DNA of 10,980 nt from Phoronis ovalis. Lineage: Eukaryota > Phoronida > Phoronidae. Shown in pieces: positions 1 to 9,179 of this stretch. Position numbers and translations under genes: made by a program. The stretch spans positions 1-10,980 of the forward strand of contig JAOXYB010057612.1 in assembly GCA_028565635.1 (NCBI GenBank). Reading direction: 5' to 3'. Positions within the stretch are counted from its first letter, which is position 1, and each line of letters opens with the position of its first letter. The notes under the pieces were generated by a model. It saw only the letters and a program-made list of their open reading frames with translations. It made no database searches and had not been told where the DNA came from.

Positions 1-2876
1 AAATGGGTTCGAATGGTAGGAAACAGGTCCGCGAATGCGGATTGACAGTTCGAGTCTACGCTGGTTAGGTAGGCCTGTTGACATTTTTTCTGGGCATAAT
101 TATTTTCTCCTGCACAATTTGAGAGATTAGTATCCTTTGAGACAGGCATGCACCTTCTACCCACCTAACAACAATCTTCAACAAAGATATTCATGACCTG
201 CATAAAATTCCATGTTAATCGATACCAAAGTTGGATGATGTAGCAGGGTCTCACTAAAAACAATTTATTTAATTAATTCTCTACTATTAATGTTGGATTG
301 TTCAGAACTAATAATTCAGTAGTGCAGCATTACAAAAGCAAATAAGAATTTTAAATTATCTGTAGTCATCGTTTTTACTGCTTTTTTACCTGGGGAGGGG
401 ACAGTGAGAGAAGTAAGGATGAACAGGATGAAAGGTTATGTTTTTCAGTGGCTAGACCGGATGTCTAGGACTTCCTAAAAAAGGATAGCAATAGGTCAAA
501 CATTCAAGCAAGAATTAAGTAAAATTAAAAGGATGTTTTTACAGCTCCATTCTGTTAAGTCATACATTTTCCTACAAGAAAATATCACGATAGGAATGTC
601 CCAAAAAGGGCCCGAATTTTTAGCTCATACGTCCTGATTTTTTTGTACATAATTTTCTCCTACGTAACAGACACGGGTATCCAACTTTTCTATCACATTT
701 CCCACTATCGGTTCTGCTACTGTTAAAATTATTAGCAGTTTTATAGCTAGTACAACTCATTGATTGTTTTTAATCAGACTACACATTGTTATCACACATT
801 GTTACTCAGCAAAACAATGCATCTAATAAAAGTTGTAATGAATTTCTTATTTTACTGGTCTTGGCAGTCCACAGTAATTTCAACATGCTGAGACAACAAA
901 ACACATCTTTCCCCTGATTGGCTTAGTTAAAATTCTTTAGATAAAAACCTGAGAGTTAGATAACATATCTTTAATAAGAATCTCCCCTATTTGTAAAAAT
1001 ATCTAAAGGAAAATATTTTTGTCTGTAAAATACGGACTAGTGTTTTTTTTACTGTTTGCCTTAATGGTCGTGGTAGACACACATCCTTTTACTCATTAAA
1101 CATAGCTTGCTGTTTGTAGTTAAGAATCTTAAGTGATCTAATTTTGCATCTTCACATTTCTGGTGCAAATACCCTGCCACCTCTATTGGGGTTTCTTGGG
1201 GCCATCCATCATTATTTGTGGACAGTATATTTTTAAATTGTGAATTTATCATTCATAATTCATAGTAAATTGTGGGACTGATTTGAAATCTTCTGATGCA
1301 TGCAAACAGCTCATTGCAAGAAAGGGAATGCAGTATGAAAATTAATTTTTTTTTTGACACTTACCCATACAAATGAAATACACCACAGCCAATCTTGATT
1401 TTTTATTATACCAGTATGGTAGCTTGCAGGATCACTATAACTTTTTCTTTTTTTTAATTCCACACTGTACATGTATATCACAACAACTATTGTTACAGTC
1501 GTGTTTCATTGTTCAAAGTTTCATTGGCCAGACAGCACTATTGATCCTCCCTGTCAAATTTTGAGCATTTTGCAGTTTGTTTAGACAGTTTAGACACTTC
1601 AAATGTCACTTGTTCACATGCGCAATGTCACTGCTATTCGTCCTCTGTAGGTTTTTAGTAAATATTTGATATTATACACATATATGCTGCCACCTGGTGT
1701 TAAGATTTGCTATTAACACAATTTCAATCATTAAAAAAATTAATTTACAATAAGTTCAGTGAAATATTCCCCTTAGCTGCCTCAATGTAATTATAGAGCA
1801 ATATTTACTGAATTAAGCTTAATTTGTTAACATTAACATTTTATTTACAACAATAACACATCTGAAATTTCATATACCAGATATTTTTCTTATACACTAG
1901 ATACTCAATCTTCAAATACAGATTAAAAGTTATAACATTTTTAAAAGCATGATATTATAAATAATCGTAGCATAAAAATGTTTAGATGTGTTATCAAAAT
2001 GTATTTAGAAAGCAGTGTTCTCCACAAGCCATTTCAGAAGTGTGGATTAGAGAAGGAGTTCCCTAATTTAATACAGGAAGGAATATCAAACACACATATA
2101 GTATACGGAAGGAAAAAAAATCTAAAATGTCCTATATTCAATACTTATAATCAAATGAGAAGGCTGAAGTCTGAGGTATCGCAATGCATAGTTAGCCAGT
2201 TGTCTTCTTACAAAATAGTACCTAACATCATAATAATAGAACAACATAATTTTACAATTATATTTTCAGTTAATTTACCATTAGTAAGACTGCAAGAGTA
2301 ACAATAACAGATAAATCCAGAAATATCTAGACTATTTTAAAATTGTAATAATTTTTTCTATCGAAATAGCTGCCAATTAATTATTTTTGTTAAAGTATTA
2401 TATTAAATACACTCTAGGTTATGCCAGGTGACACATTGTAGTAATACTGCCATATATAGACAACCTTCAGCAAAGCATTATAACTACAGCAATTTTTTTG
2501 TACATCATTTTATAGCAATAGTAGCAAGTACATAGTTCAACATATTCCTGGGTAATAAATGTTAGTTTGGAAGTTTTCCGTGTATGTTGAAGTCAACACT
2601 CTCAACATTATTCAACATTTGGTAAAATGTATAGTCTCGTAGTCTCTGTTTGATCAGTAGTATTATCTTTCCTGTTTAAAGATTCTTCAGCATTATGCGT
2701 TTACACTGAGCTTTCACTATCAGTTGATTATCGTAATTTTTGTCTTCATGAACACAAAGCAGATCTATTTTTGTTCCTCCTTTCAAATTTTGGTCAGAGG
2801 ATTGGGCTTGTTTCAATTTCACTACGCTCAACATTGCATTGCTTTATACTTGCACATAAGGCAAATCACAGAGAGC
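1..2876. other. 3' flanking DNA without recognised gene
   Basis: I find no gene here on either strand. The longest open frame, 1978-2301 on the plus strand (107 codons), has no family resemblance and is within what AT-rich DNA yields by chance. A minus-strand frame at 1252-1061 has a more protein-like composition but no firm identity. Small features are a 6-bp hairpin (CTAGAC/GTCTAG, 452-468), a 13-bp tandem duplication at 781-806 and a CTCF-like word at 1689-1699. T-runs are common. Bases 1-80 are richer in CpG than the rest and contain two GTTCGA words, but no tRNA fold. Confidence 0.6.
781..806. repeat. two-copy 13-bp tandem duplication
   Basis: ACACATTGTTATC (781-793) is followed directly by ACACATTGTTACT (794-806), 11 of 13 identical. 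It looks like a simple local duplication by slippage. No function is suggested. Confidence 0.6.
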
Positions 2877-3336
2877 TTTAATAATTCTAACATTTTTTTT
2901 CATTAAATTTCATGAACAACATTGTTCTGAAATAGTTTATGGGCCAGCTCTGTTCTTTTCTACACAGAGTTATTTTATAAGCAAAAAGTTTATATCAGTT
3001 GTCAGAAAGTGCAACTGTGCCATTATACAGAAGGATCATGCATCAGATTTTGGTTGCCGACTTTGCATTTAATTCAAAATTTCCATGTTTTAACCATTAG
3101 GGAATCCTTGTTGTGCCTGTCAACAGGCAAAACAAAACAAATATTATTTTTTTGCTTAAACTAACTTCCCTAATTTATCACAACTGAACAGAGAGATCAA
3201 GTAGATATATCAATTTGGATAACAGTAGAATGGGAAATTGTTTGTGCAGTCAGTTAACACTGACAAAATTTCTTAAACAAATCTCTATGTAGCATAGAAC
3301 AGAGCCTACTAAACAAGCCAATCACTCTGACAACAT
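2877..3336 (-). other. N6AMT1: probable N6AMT1 3' UTR with two ATTAAA signals
   Basis: No coding sequence follows the stop codon. On the minus strand no AATAAA occurs close downstream. The common variant ATTAAA is found at 3073-3068 (about 265 nt after the stop) and at 2882-2877 (about 455 nt). The second is followed by TG- and T-rich sequence (TGTGATTTG, TTATGTG), as expected of a cleavage-stimulating element; the first has a weaker context. The 3' end is an inference. In DNA this AT-rich the hexamer will also arise by chance. Confidence 0.35.
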
Positions 3337-3479
3337 CTACGCATTATTATTTAGGTCATCCTCCTCACTTGCTGCAGTCCTAAAGAATTTCAAAATGGAT
3401 AGTTTTTCTGGACCTGTTCTCCTCTGTAATACTACTTCACAACTAAATCCACGCCCTTTCATGATATTTTCTATTTCCT
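3337..3479 (-). CDS. N6AMT1: N6AMT1 terminal exon with stop codon
   Basis: This is 143 nt of coding sequence after acceptor GTCTGTTTTGCAG. The first two bases AG join the G of the previous exon to make GAG (Glu). It reads EEIENIMKGRGFSCEVVLQR, then RTGPEKLSILKFF, then an acidic tail RTAASEEDDLNNNA and a TAG stop at 3339-3337. The EEI--IMK--G and LS-LKF positions match the human C-terminus, which ends soon after LKF; the roughly ten-residue tail is therefore an extension. It has no recognisable motif and is probably disordered. The exon continues into the 3' UTR to the left. Confidence 0.95.
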
Positions 3480-6400
3480 CTGCAAAACAGACAACAAATT
3501 GCACTAAGTAACATAAGACTGTCAACTGCCTTAATCACTTACAATAATAAAAAGTAAATAATAGAAATACCAGGTTAGCAGCATCACTTTCATATACAGC
3601 TGAAAAACAAAAATATCTCAATGGGATGCAATTTTGCGGGTACACAAACACACTGATCAGCTAAGTCAAGAAGGAAATAAGGAATCTTACAGATAACCAA
3701 ATGCAATATTCCCCAAATCTCAATGTTATATTTCAGAACATTTTTGAAGGCTTTTCACAGGGAAATGATGGGCTTAAATCTTGACAGAAGGCATAAACTA
3801 TTAATTACATGTAAGAATCCAAATAACACACTGGTTGGCATGCTATTAAAGAACAACCAAAGATGCCGGTTTATTGACAGTTTTTTTTTCTGAACCTCCG
3901 TATGATACAGCTTTAGGACATTAGTTTCCATCAACTTGTAAAGAAAAAAGTACCTTTATTATTTTCTTCAATAATTTCTAAATAAAACAGCCCATTCTCT
4001 GACAGTAGATCAGGTACTATGGGAAATATCAGATCCATAACTTCTCTTCCATTCTCACCACCAGCCCACGAAGCAACTAAACCCTGAGTTCCAACCTGAA
4101 AACAAAAGCAAAGCAAATTTAATCATACAACTTTAAATTTGAAACTAGTCCACATCAGTAATTATAATTAATATACGATTTTTTGTTGTCTTATGAGCCT
4201 AAATTATCAGCAGTATTTCTGATAAACAAATAATCTTCTTTTTAAGGCTCGTAACTTTTAGTTAAACAATAATTAGGGTGTATCTTAGTTATATTTTGGT
4301 GCGGGTGTGCTACTGAGAGTAAAATTTTCAGACCAATTGTATACTGTGTTGAAATAAAACCCCCATAATATATGAAAAATGCTAAAAAATGCCCCATCCT
4401 ATACCAAATGTTGCAGTCCTGGTTTCTGTTTAGTTTTAACACAAACTTTTTACTTTTAAGTTCAAAATACTGTTATTTCTTTTACGAGAGTGTATACTAT
4501 TTTCTGTTACGAAGTAGACCCTTCCTCCCTAGACATTTTTGTTTAGGCCTCAAAAACTATACCCATAATATACCTGAGAAGCCAGAAAAGCTTAAGATAA
4601 TATACCAAAATTCGACATAACAGGTGGACTCATATCAGCAGCACATCCCCATCAGTACCACACACTAAGATATCCACCCCAGGAGTAACTGACTATTTGC
4701 ATGCATCCAGTGTTATCGCATGCTGTATTTCGTGAATGAACAAGGACACAATTTTCCACACATGCAAAATTCATTCCAGTGGCTCCACCAAGTTCATAGA
4801 AATAATCTAACTACCGTTAATAACATGAAATTTGCTACTTGGTGCTCAAATTCATGCCAATAAGACCCTGACTGGCAAAGTAGAAAGTCTTCCATTTCAA
4901 TTAAGGTGATGATCACAAACAAACAGACAAAGTGCAATGTACAATATGACAACAAAGTTGTATACTGATGTGAAATGTAATAAATTATCTAAAATAAATA
5001 CATAATTACCTCATCTGATGGAGTGACTACATACAGGGGATTAAACAGTAGTATATCTACCTTACCATTTAACCTAGGTATCATTGAGTCAACCTAAAAA
5101 TGTAACATACAAACTTTAACAACCTGCTTTACTACTAAATAAAATGTAATTAGATACACTCCTTCTTTAGTGTTTTTTGAAAAATTACAATAAATAATAT
5201 ACATTAAAAAAATTCAGAAATTTTAAAACAGCATCAGATATAACCCTGGTCCGTGTCTGTGATGAATTAACATCAAATTCTTCATGAAAGTACATGTTTA
5301 TGATGTTACCATGTCCTATATATCTTGAGAGTATGCTACCTCATAAAAACCAGGAAACAGACAATGTGGAACAAATTTCTAATGCATAAGCCTCATCTGG
5401 TGCCAGTTATACGAAACATTTCCTTCATAAGTTACATTTTTTGAATTTGAATATGAATGTCTGGGCTGTGAAAAGGATTCCTTCTTAAAGTTGGGATGTA
5501 ACATTTATCAAAAACAAGACAAGTGGGTATTATTTTTGACAAGCTATCTATGATTTGGTGTAATTTTAAGAATACCATTTTATGGCAAAAGCAGTACATT
5601 TTTATAGAGTTACTTTTTGAAGTGATAAAATCCATTGTTAAGTCATTAAAAAAAACACTAAAGTGTCTTTGCATAATCATTGCTAGCTTCAGAACATAAT
5701 GTCAGATATATAAAGATTAATACTTACTAAACTTGTTGTGACTGAATTGAGAGATACATGGTTATGTTTCCCCATAGACTGGGTCATTTGACTTGCTTTA
5801 TTATTTAAATCTGTACACCTGGAACAAAAAGGTGGCATCTGATCAGCAAATTCTATATAACATCCACAAAATCTAGTAAATTTTTAAGGGACTGGCACTT
5901 GTACAAATTATCAGTACATATGTAAACAAAAACTATTGTAGAAAGGGGCATCATTTTTAAGGATTTGCACAATCATAAGTTTTATGCAAAATGCTAAAAA
6001 CACTTTGTCTTGAAGCAGTACTGTGACAAAATATAGTACCGTACATACTGTAATAGTGGAAGAGCACAATTTCACATGCATTCTAGTTTTTATACAACAG
6101 GGGGTGTCCAATGATATCTCCTGCAAATCTAATTGCCAGAACTATGCATATTTTTTTTAAATTGTAACATTTGGGAAAAAAGTTTTTACACAACTCAGTA
6201 ACTCTGCTATTATATCTACATTGTTTTTTTGCCAATTTAAGTTCAACCTGAGAATCTACAGGAATATGATTGGTTATTATTGGTAATAAGAATTGTAATA
6301 ACTAGCAGATTACAGATAAAGGTTCAAGCATGGGATATGATACTCCACTACTGTACCTAAATTTAAACATCTAAATATAGTGCATACAAAGAATTTTTCC

Positions 6401-8102
6401 TTTTCATGCAGTTTTTTCACTTTTTATGGTTTGTGTGTATACTAACATTATCAAAAGCAAATTAATAAACTGCTACAAACATTGTAGGAGTACTAAGTAG
6501 TGTACTGAATTAACGTAATTTTTTCTTCAATGAATCGCTTTTTTGTTGCTAAATTCAGGTAGACAGTTATTACCACCAGTCATGTGATAACACTATCATT
6601 AACGTCATCACCGGAAAACATAACGTATCTTTATTTATAGATTGCCAATTATGCAAGGTACTGCCTTAAGCAAGTTTTGATTTATTTAGTTCTAATCAGT
6701 AATTTCACTGTTGAATAAGTATGCCATTATGATATTACAATATTTTGCCAAAAATTAGGTTTTTGGTACTATATAGATTTTAATTATATAATAATATATA
6801 ACTCTACAGTGGATAGGTCAGGGTAAAACTTAAAGTGTAATGGAATCACACAAGAAGTTTAATTTGCAAACACAAAGAAGTTTGGGCAAAATTACATTAT
6901 TGTATGTGTAAACAATCTGTGGGAGCAATTAACATATAGGAAATTATATGGATACAATTGGAAATGTGCGGGAGCGATCAAAATTTAAAATGGAACACAG
7001 TGTATATGGGATACTGAATCATAACTAGCTATAACCCTATCATATTATGCATAATTGGCATAATCTCAAAATTTTTAAACATAGCATAATTACTTATTCA
7101 TTTGCCCTTAAATTAACCTGGTCATTGGCCTTACATTAAAGATCAATAAAGATACAGGAATGATAAATGTGTCTGGTTTGCTGCTTGAAGTGTGCTTATG
7201 GACATACAAAGGTCAAAGCAAGGTTAACATGTGAGCAAAATGTATCATTTCTATGCTCATTCATTGATAAACCATCTACTATCTCTGTATCCCTGTTGGA
7301 TTCTGGCCTGAGTGGGGTTATGAACACTTATTAGCTTAACAGATATACCCAAGGTTTGCAATATATTATTAATGTCACAACAGAATACTGCATATTGTTT
7401 TAAGATAACTGCAAGGTCATATAATGTTTACTTCATAAAGAAGACCACATGCAGATAAAAAGCAACAACATTTTGAAACAAATTAGTTAACCAATCATGT
7501 GCGTTTTACATTCTCACTAGTATAATGATGGCAACAACATTAATCTACTGACCTATCCCTGTTATTGGTCATTTGCCCATATAGACATTATGAGACATTC
7601 TGCAGTCTTCAGGAAAACTGTTTACAAGTTAGTGCTACATATAGCTGCCAGAGCACATGTACACTCTGGGCTCAACATGTGCAAAGTGACATATTCCATT
7701 TGCCTAAAGTACTGATTTCTGTTAGCTTATATTTAGTTATATTTAAATATGTACCAGACTAAAAAGTCAATTTTATATAATTATCATCTTAAACTTAATT
7801 TCTTAAAATGATTAAATTATTGATATTGCTGTTTATAGCCATTCCACCAAAAAGGATCATTGTGTATTATACAAATTAATATCTTGAAATTTTTAACTAA
7901 AGTTGATAATTCATTTAGGTACATAAATATAAACAAGAGGCCTATGCGAGCAACACAGCTTGTTGGCTACAATCAGTGAACTTTTGTATTAGGTTTAACA
8001 AAAAACAATACTTACATATAATATACATGTGGACCTAACATTTGACCCAAAAAAGTTGTTACCAAACCAGAACCAGATCCAATTTCTACACATAATGATG
8101 GC
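3337..8102 (-). CDS. N6AMT1: N6AMT1/HEMK2 methyltransferase, 5 exons, 5'-partial
   Basis: Join of complement 8102-8016, 5818-5728, 5093-5010, 4095-3954 and 3479-3337. All introns are GT/AG and the phases agree, giving 181 residues plus TAG. The family is the class I SAM methyltransferase N6AMT1 (HEMK2, yeast Mtq2). With TRMT112 it methylates the glutamine of the GGQ motif of eRF1; histone H4 and DNA substrates have also been reported, the DNA one disputed. Visible motifs, numbered from the first complete codon: SAM loop EIGSGSG (6-12), acidic SAM contact MCTDLN (29-34), motif IV as NPLY (77-80) instead of NPPY, WAGGENGREVMD (97-108), GLFYLEIIEENN (122-133) and LSILKF (163-168). Human N6AMT1 has 214 residues, so about the first 45 residues are missing and must be encoded beyond the window's right edge. 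Compared with human, the C-terminus carries a short acidic tail. No frameshift or internal stop is seen. The orthology is secure; whether the protein is active is open because of NPLY. Confidence 0.95.
3480..3953 (-). other. N6AMT1: N6AMT1 intron, phase 1, 474 bp
   Basis: This is the last intron, running from donor GTACTT (3953) to acceptor TTTTGCAG (3480). It is AT-rich, with a clear polypyrimidine tract before the acceptor. No nested gene, RNA gene or recognisable repeat is seen. Confidence 0.9.
3954..4095 (-). CDS. N6AMT1: N6AMT1 exon with WAGGENGREVMD core
   Basis: This 142-nt exon has 47 codons plus one base (phase 1 at the 3' end). The acceptor is the pyrimidine-rich GCTTTTGTTTTCAG and the donor is G|GTACTT. 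It encodes VGTQGLVASWAGGENGREVM, then DLIFPIVPDLLSENG, then LFYLEIIEENNK. This is the most conserved part of the protein; the human counterpart has WAGGRNGREVMD and VPDLLS at the same spacing. The segment forms the C-terminal half of the Rossmann-like fold, with the region after motif IV helping shape the substrate pocket. Reading on past the donor gives a different, unconserved sequence before a stop, which supports the splice. Confidence 0.96.
4096..5009 (-). other. N6AMT1: N6AMT1 intron, phase 0, 914 bp
   Basis: It lies between the NPLY exon and the WAGG exon: donor GTAATT at 5009, acceptor TTTTCAG ending at 4096. Open frames at 4372-4620 (plus) and 4442-4242 (minus) overlap one another, are low-complexity in composition and resemble nothing I know, so I take them as chance. 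No RNA gene or mobile element is recognised. Confidence 0.9.
5010..5093 (-). CDS. N6AMT1: N6AMT1 exon with catalytic motif IV (NPLY)
   Basis: This exon is exactly 84 nt, 28 codons, phase 0 on both sides. It reads VDSMIPRLNGKVDILLF, then NPLY, then VVTPSDE. The acceptor is a T-rich tract ending TTTTTAG; the donor is GTAATT. In the family the four residues after LLF are NPPY, which hold the amide or amino group being methylated. The codon for the second Pro is CTG (5036-5034) instead of CCN, so the motif is NPLY. The rest of the exon, including VVTP, is well conserved, so the exon does not look decayed. Because the exon is symmetric, skipping it would keep the frame and remove the catalytic motif. 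Confidence 0.94.
5094..5727 (-). other. N6AMT1: N6AMT1 intron, phase 0, 634 bp
   Basis: The donor is the consensus GTAAGT at 5727 and the acceptor is TTTTTAG ending at 5094. A minus-strand open frame at 5680-5432 (82 codons) lies wholly inside the intron, lacks splice context and is treated as chance. Nothing else is recognised. Confidence 0.9.
5728..5818 (-). CDS. N6AMT1: N6AMT1 exon with TDLN motif
   Basis: This 91-nt exon has acceptor TTTGTTCCAG and donor GTAAGT. Its first base G completes the ATG split across the intron, followed by 30 codons reading CTDLNNKAS and ending SVTTSL. The Asp of TDLN matches the acidic residue at the end of beta-2 that binds the SAM ribose; human has CTDIN at the same position directly after the same Met. 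The middle (QMTQSMGKHNHVSL) is poorly conserved, as expected for the helix and loop between motifs II and III. The exon ends on a codon boundary (phase 0). Confidence 0.93.
5819..8015 (-). other. N6AMT1: N6AMT1 intron, phase 2, 2.2 kb
   Basis: The donor is the consensus GTAAGT at 8015 and the acceptor is TTTTTGTTCCAG ending at 5819. The intron is very AT-rich, with long A/T runs. A small inverted repeat ATTATGC/GCATAAT lies at 7044-7064, easily a chance event at this composition. Open frames at 5911-6126 (minus) and 7565-7762 (plus) show no family features. I see no mobile element with defined ends. Confidence 0.9.
8016..8102 (-). CDS. N6AMT1: N6AMT1 exon with SAM-binding GSGSG motif
   Basis: This 87-nt internal exon starts with one base completing a split codon (phase 2), carries 28 full codons and ends with AT of a split ATG (phase 2). 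It reads PSLCVEIGSGSGLV and ends GPHVYY. EIGSGSG is motif I of class I methyltransferases, the loop that wraps the SAM methionine part; the human protein has EVGSGSG here. The acceptor is a pyrimidine-rich tract ending TTTTTCCAG and the donor is a consensus GTAAGT. By comparison with the human gene this should be exon 2. The transposon-like element in the upstream intron starts about 1 kb away on the far side and does not disturb the exon. Confidence 0.95.
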
Positions 8103-8344
8103 CTGGAAAAACAAAGCATGAAAAGTAAATACAAAATAATTTTTGACCTCTCTCCATAGACCCAGTCACCAGGGCACTGTCAACTATTATGCATCGGACA
8201 ACTTTTTTTTTTAGGATAAATTGAATAGCAAATAAATGTAAAAATGTGTGTCAGTGCGTCAAAGTTTTGATAATTATTGCTCTTTTTCCAAATTTTATGT
8301 CCCTGCATTGCTTGCCAACAGTTAGTTTGTAATTGTATTATATA

Positions 8345-8351
8345 GGTTATC
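8345..8351 (+). repeat. left target-site duplication of the hAT-like element
   Basis: GGTTATC lies immediately left of CAGACCTACCA and is repeated exactly at 9180-9186. Confidence 0.5.
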
Positions 8352-8367
8352 CAGACCTACCAAGTTT

Positions 8368-8437
8368 AACCGGGAGTCTCCCGGTTTTGGACTATGTCTC
8401 CTGACCGCCCGGTTGTAAGTCCAAATCTCCCGGTTTT
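8368..8437 (+). repeat. CTCCCGGTTTT repeats and near-palindrome
   Basis: This is a subterminal block of the transposon-like element. AACCGGGAG (8368-8376) and CTCCCGGTT (8378-8386) form a perfect 9-bp inverted repeat around a single T. The word CTCCCGGTTTT recurs exactly at 8378-8388 and 8427-8437, with a variant CGCCCGGTTGT at 8406-8416. Repeated subterminal words are usual transposase-binding sites in hAT elements; that role here is an inference. Confidence 0.6.
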
Positions 8438-8560
8438 AGAGCAACCAATTGTTTTATTGCCGAGAAACTTAGAAAAAAACGGGATGATATATACATATAA
8501 TGCGAATAAACTTTATCAGATTTCGATTTCACCGTGTTACGATCTATTTATAAAACAATA

Positions 8561-8629
8561 ACAAGCGATGTTGTGATTGGCTTAGTTTTCCCACCAGGGC
8601 AATGCCGTGCCAATCAAAATGCCGCTTGT
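8561..8629. repeat. internal hairpin with paired CCAAT words
   Basis: ACAAGCG (8561-8567) pairs with CGCTTGT (8623-8629), and TGATTGGC (8574-8581) pairs with GCCAATCA (8609-8616). The two stems are separated by symmetric 6-nt stretches that pair poorly. About 17 of 21 arm positions pair around a 27-nt loop. It lies inside the transposon-like element and places an inverted and a direct CCAAT word face to face. Confidence 0.6.
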
Positions 8630-9179
8630 AGAAACCTTTTGGCTTAGTATAGCGTTGCATCTTTGTTATTTATTATATATTATTTATTTCGTAGAGCTTA
8701 GCAGAAGGCATAAAATTTATTAAATTTTATGTTCACTGCAGTAAATTTTTTGTTGATCTGACCTATCAAGTGTCATTATTTGTACGAGTAGAAGACAGAA
8801 TTGTTACAACTGTCGAATAGTTTTAGTATTCAGTTCCGTATGTCACCGAATTCAGAAAAAACTTAAAATGTAAAAGATTTATTGACTCTAGTAATTGTGT
8901 GATAAGAGAATAAATTATGCCATCATCTCTTAAATGAAAAAAAAAAGATGTTCTTTACTTTTGATTATTGATATTTTAGGGACTATTGAAAATTCAAAAT
9001 TTGTATTAAAAATGCTCTAGATTGCAGAAAAATGCATCAAAAATTACAAAAAATTTCTGGGGGGCATGCTCCCAGACCCCCCTAGCAGTGCGATGCCTGG
9101 AGGGTGCTGCCGCACCGTGTCGCCCAGAGGGCAACATGACTTAAATCTCCGTTTCAATTCTTCAGGGGATGGCATCTCT

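Larger units (their letters stand above)
8352..9179. mobile_element. nonautonomous hAT-like DNA transposon, ~830 bp
   Basis: The element lies in the first intron. A 7-bp direct repeat GGTTATC occurs at 8345-8351 and 9180-9186. Inside it are imperfect inverted ends: CAGACCTACCA on the left, and CAGAGATGCCA when the right end is read on the other strand, overlapping the repeat by one base or more. Starts of the type CAG followed by G-CCA, and 8-bp target duplications, are typical of hAT elements; extending the repeat by one base gives 7 of 8 matches. No transposase frame is present. The interior has a near-palindrome AACCGGGAG-T-CTCCCGGTT (8368-8386), three copies of a (T/G)CCCGGTT(T/G)T word, a long hairpin at 8561-8629 and a G/C-rich block at 9056-9085. 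Together these point to a MITE-like, internally deleted element. The superfamily is an inference and the exact right end is uncertain by a few bases. Confidence 0.55.

Noticed and set aside
1-80. tRNA gene or SINE head from GGTTCGAAT and AGTTCGAGT words
   Set aside because: Neither word is flanked by complementary T-stem arms, and no acceptor or D arm could be drawn on either strand.
1978-2301. 107-codon plus-strand open frame as a gene
   Set aside because: No recognisable domain or splice context. With about 7% stop codons expected at this base composition, roughly one frame this long is expected by chance over six frames of 11 kb.
3480-3525. Extending the last exon upstream to the ATG at 3525
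   Set aside because: The stretch MTVLCYLVQFVVCFA is the translated polypyrimidine tract and acceptor. The preceding exon joins in phase exactly at 3479.
4096-4116. Independent small gene starting at the ATG at 4116
   Set aside because: Its first residues are the translated splice acceptor region, and the conserved N6AMT1 sequence starts exactly after CAG at 4096.
7044-7064. ATTATGC/GCATAAT inverted repeat as a regulatory hairpin
   Set aside because: A 7-bp AT-rich inverted repeat is expected by chance several times in a window of this composition.
3337-8102. N6AMT1 pseudogene
   Set aside because: All introns are present, the splice sites are good, the frame is open and conserved motifs are kept. 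Only the NPLY change hints at loss of activity.
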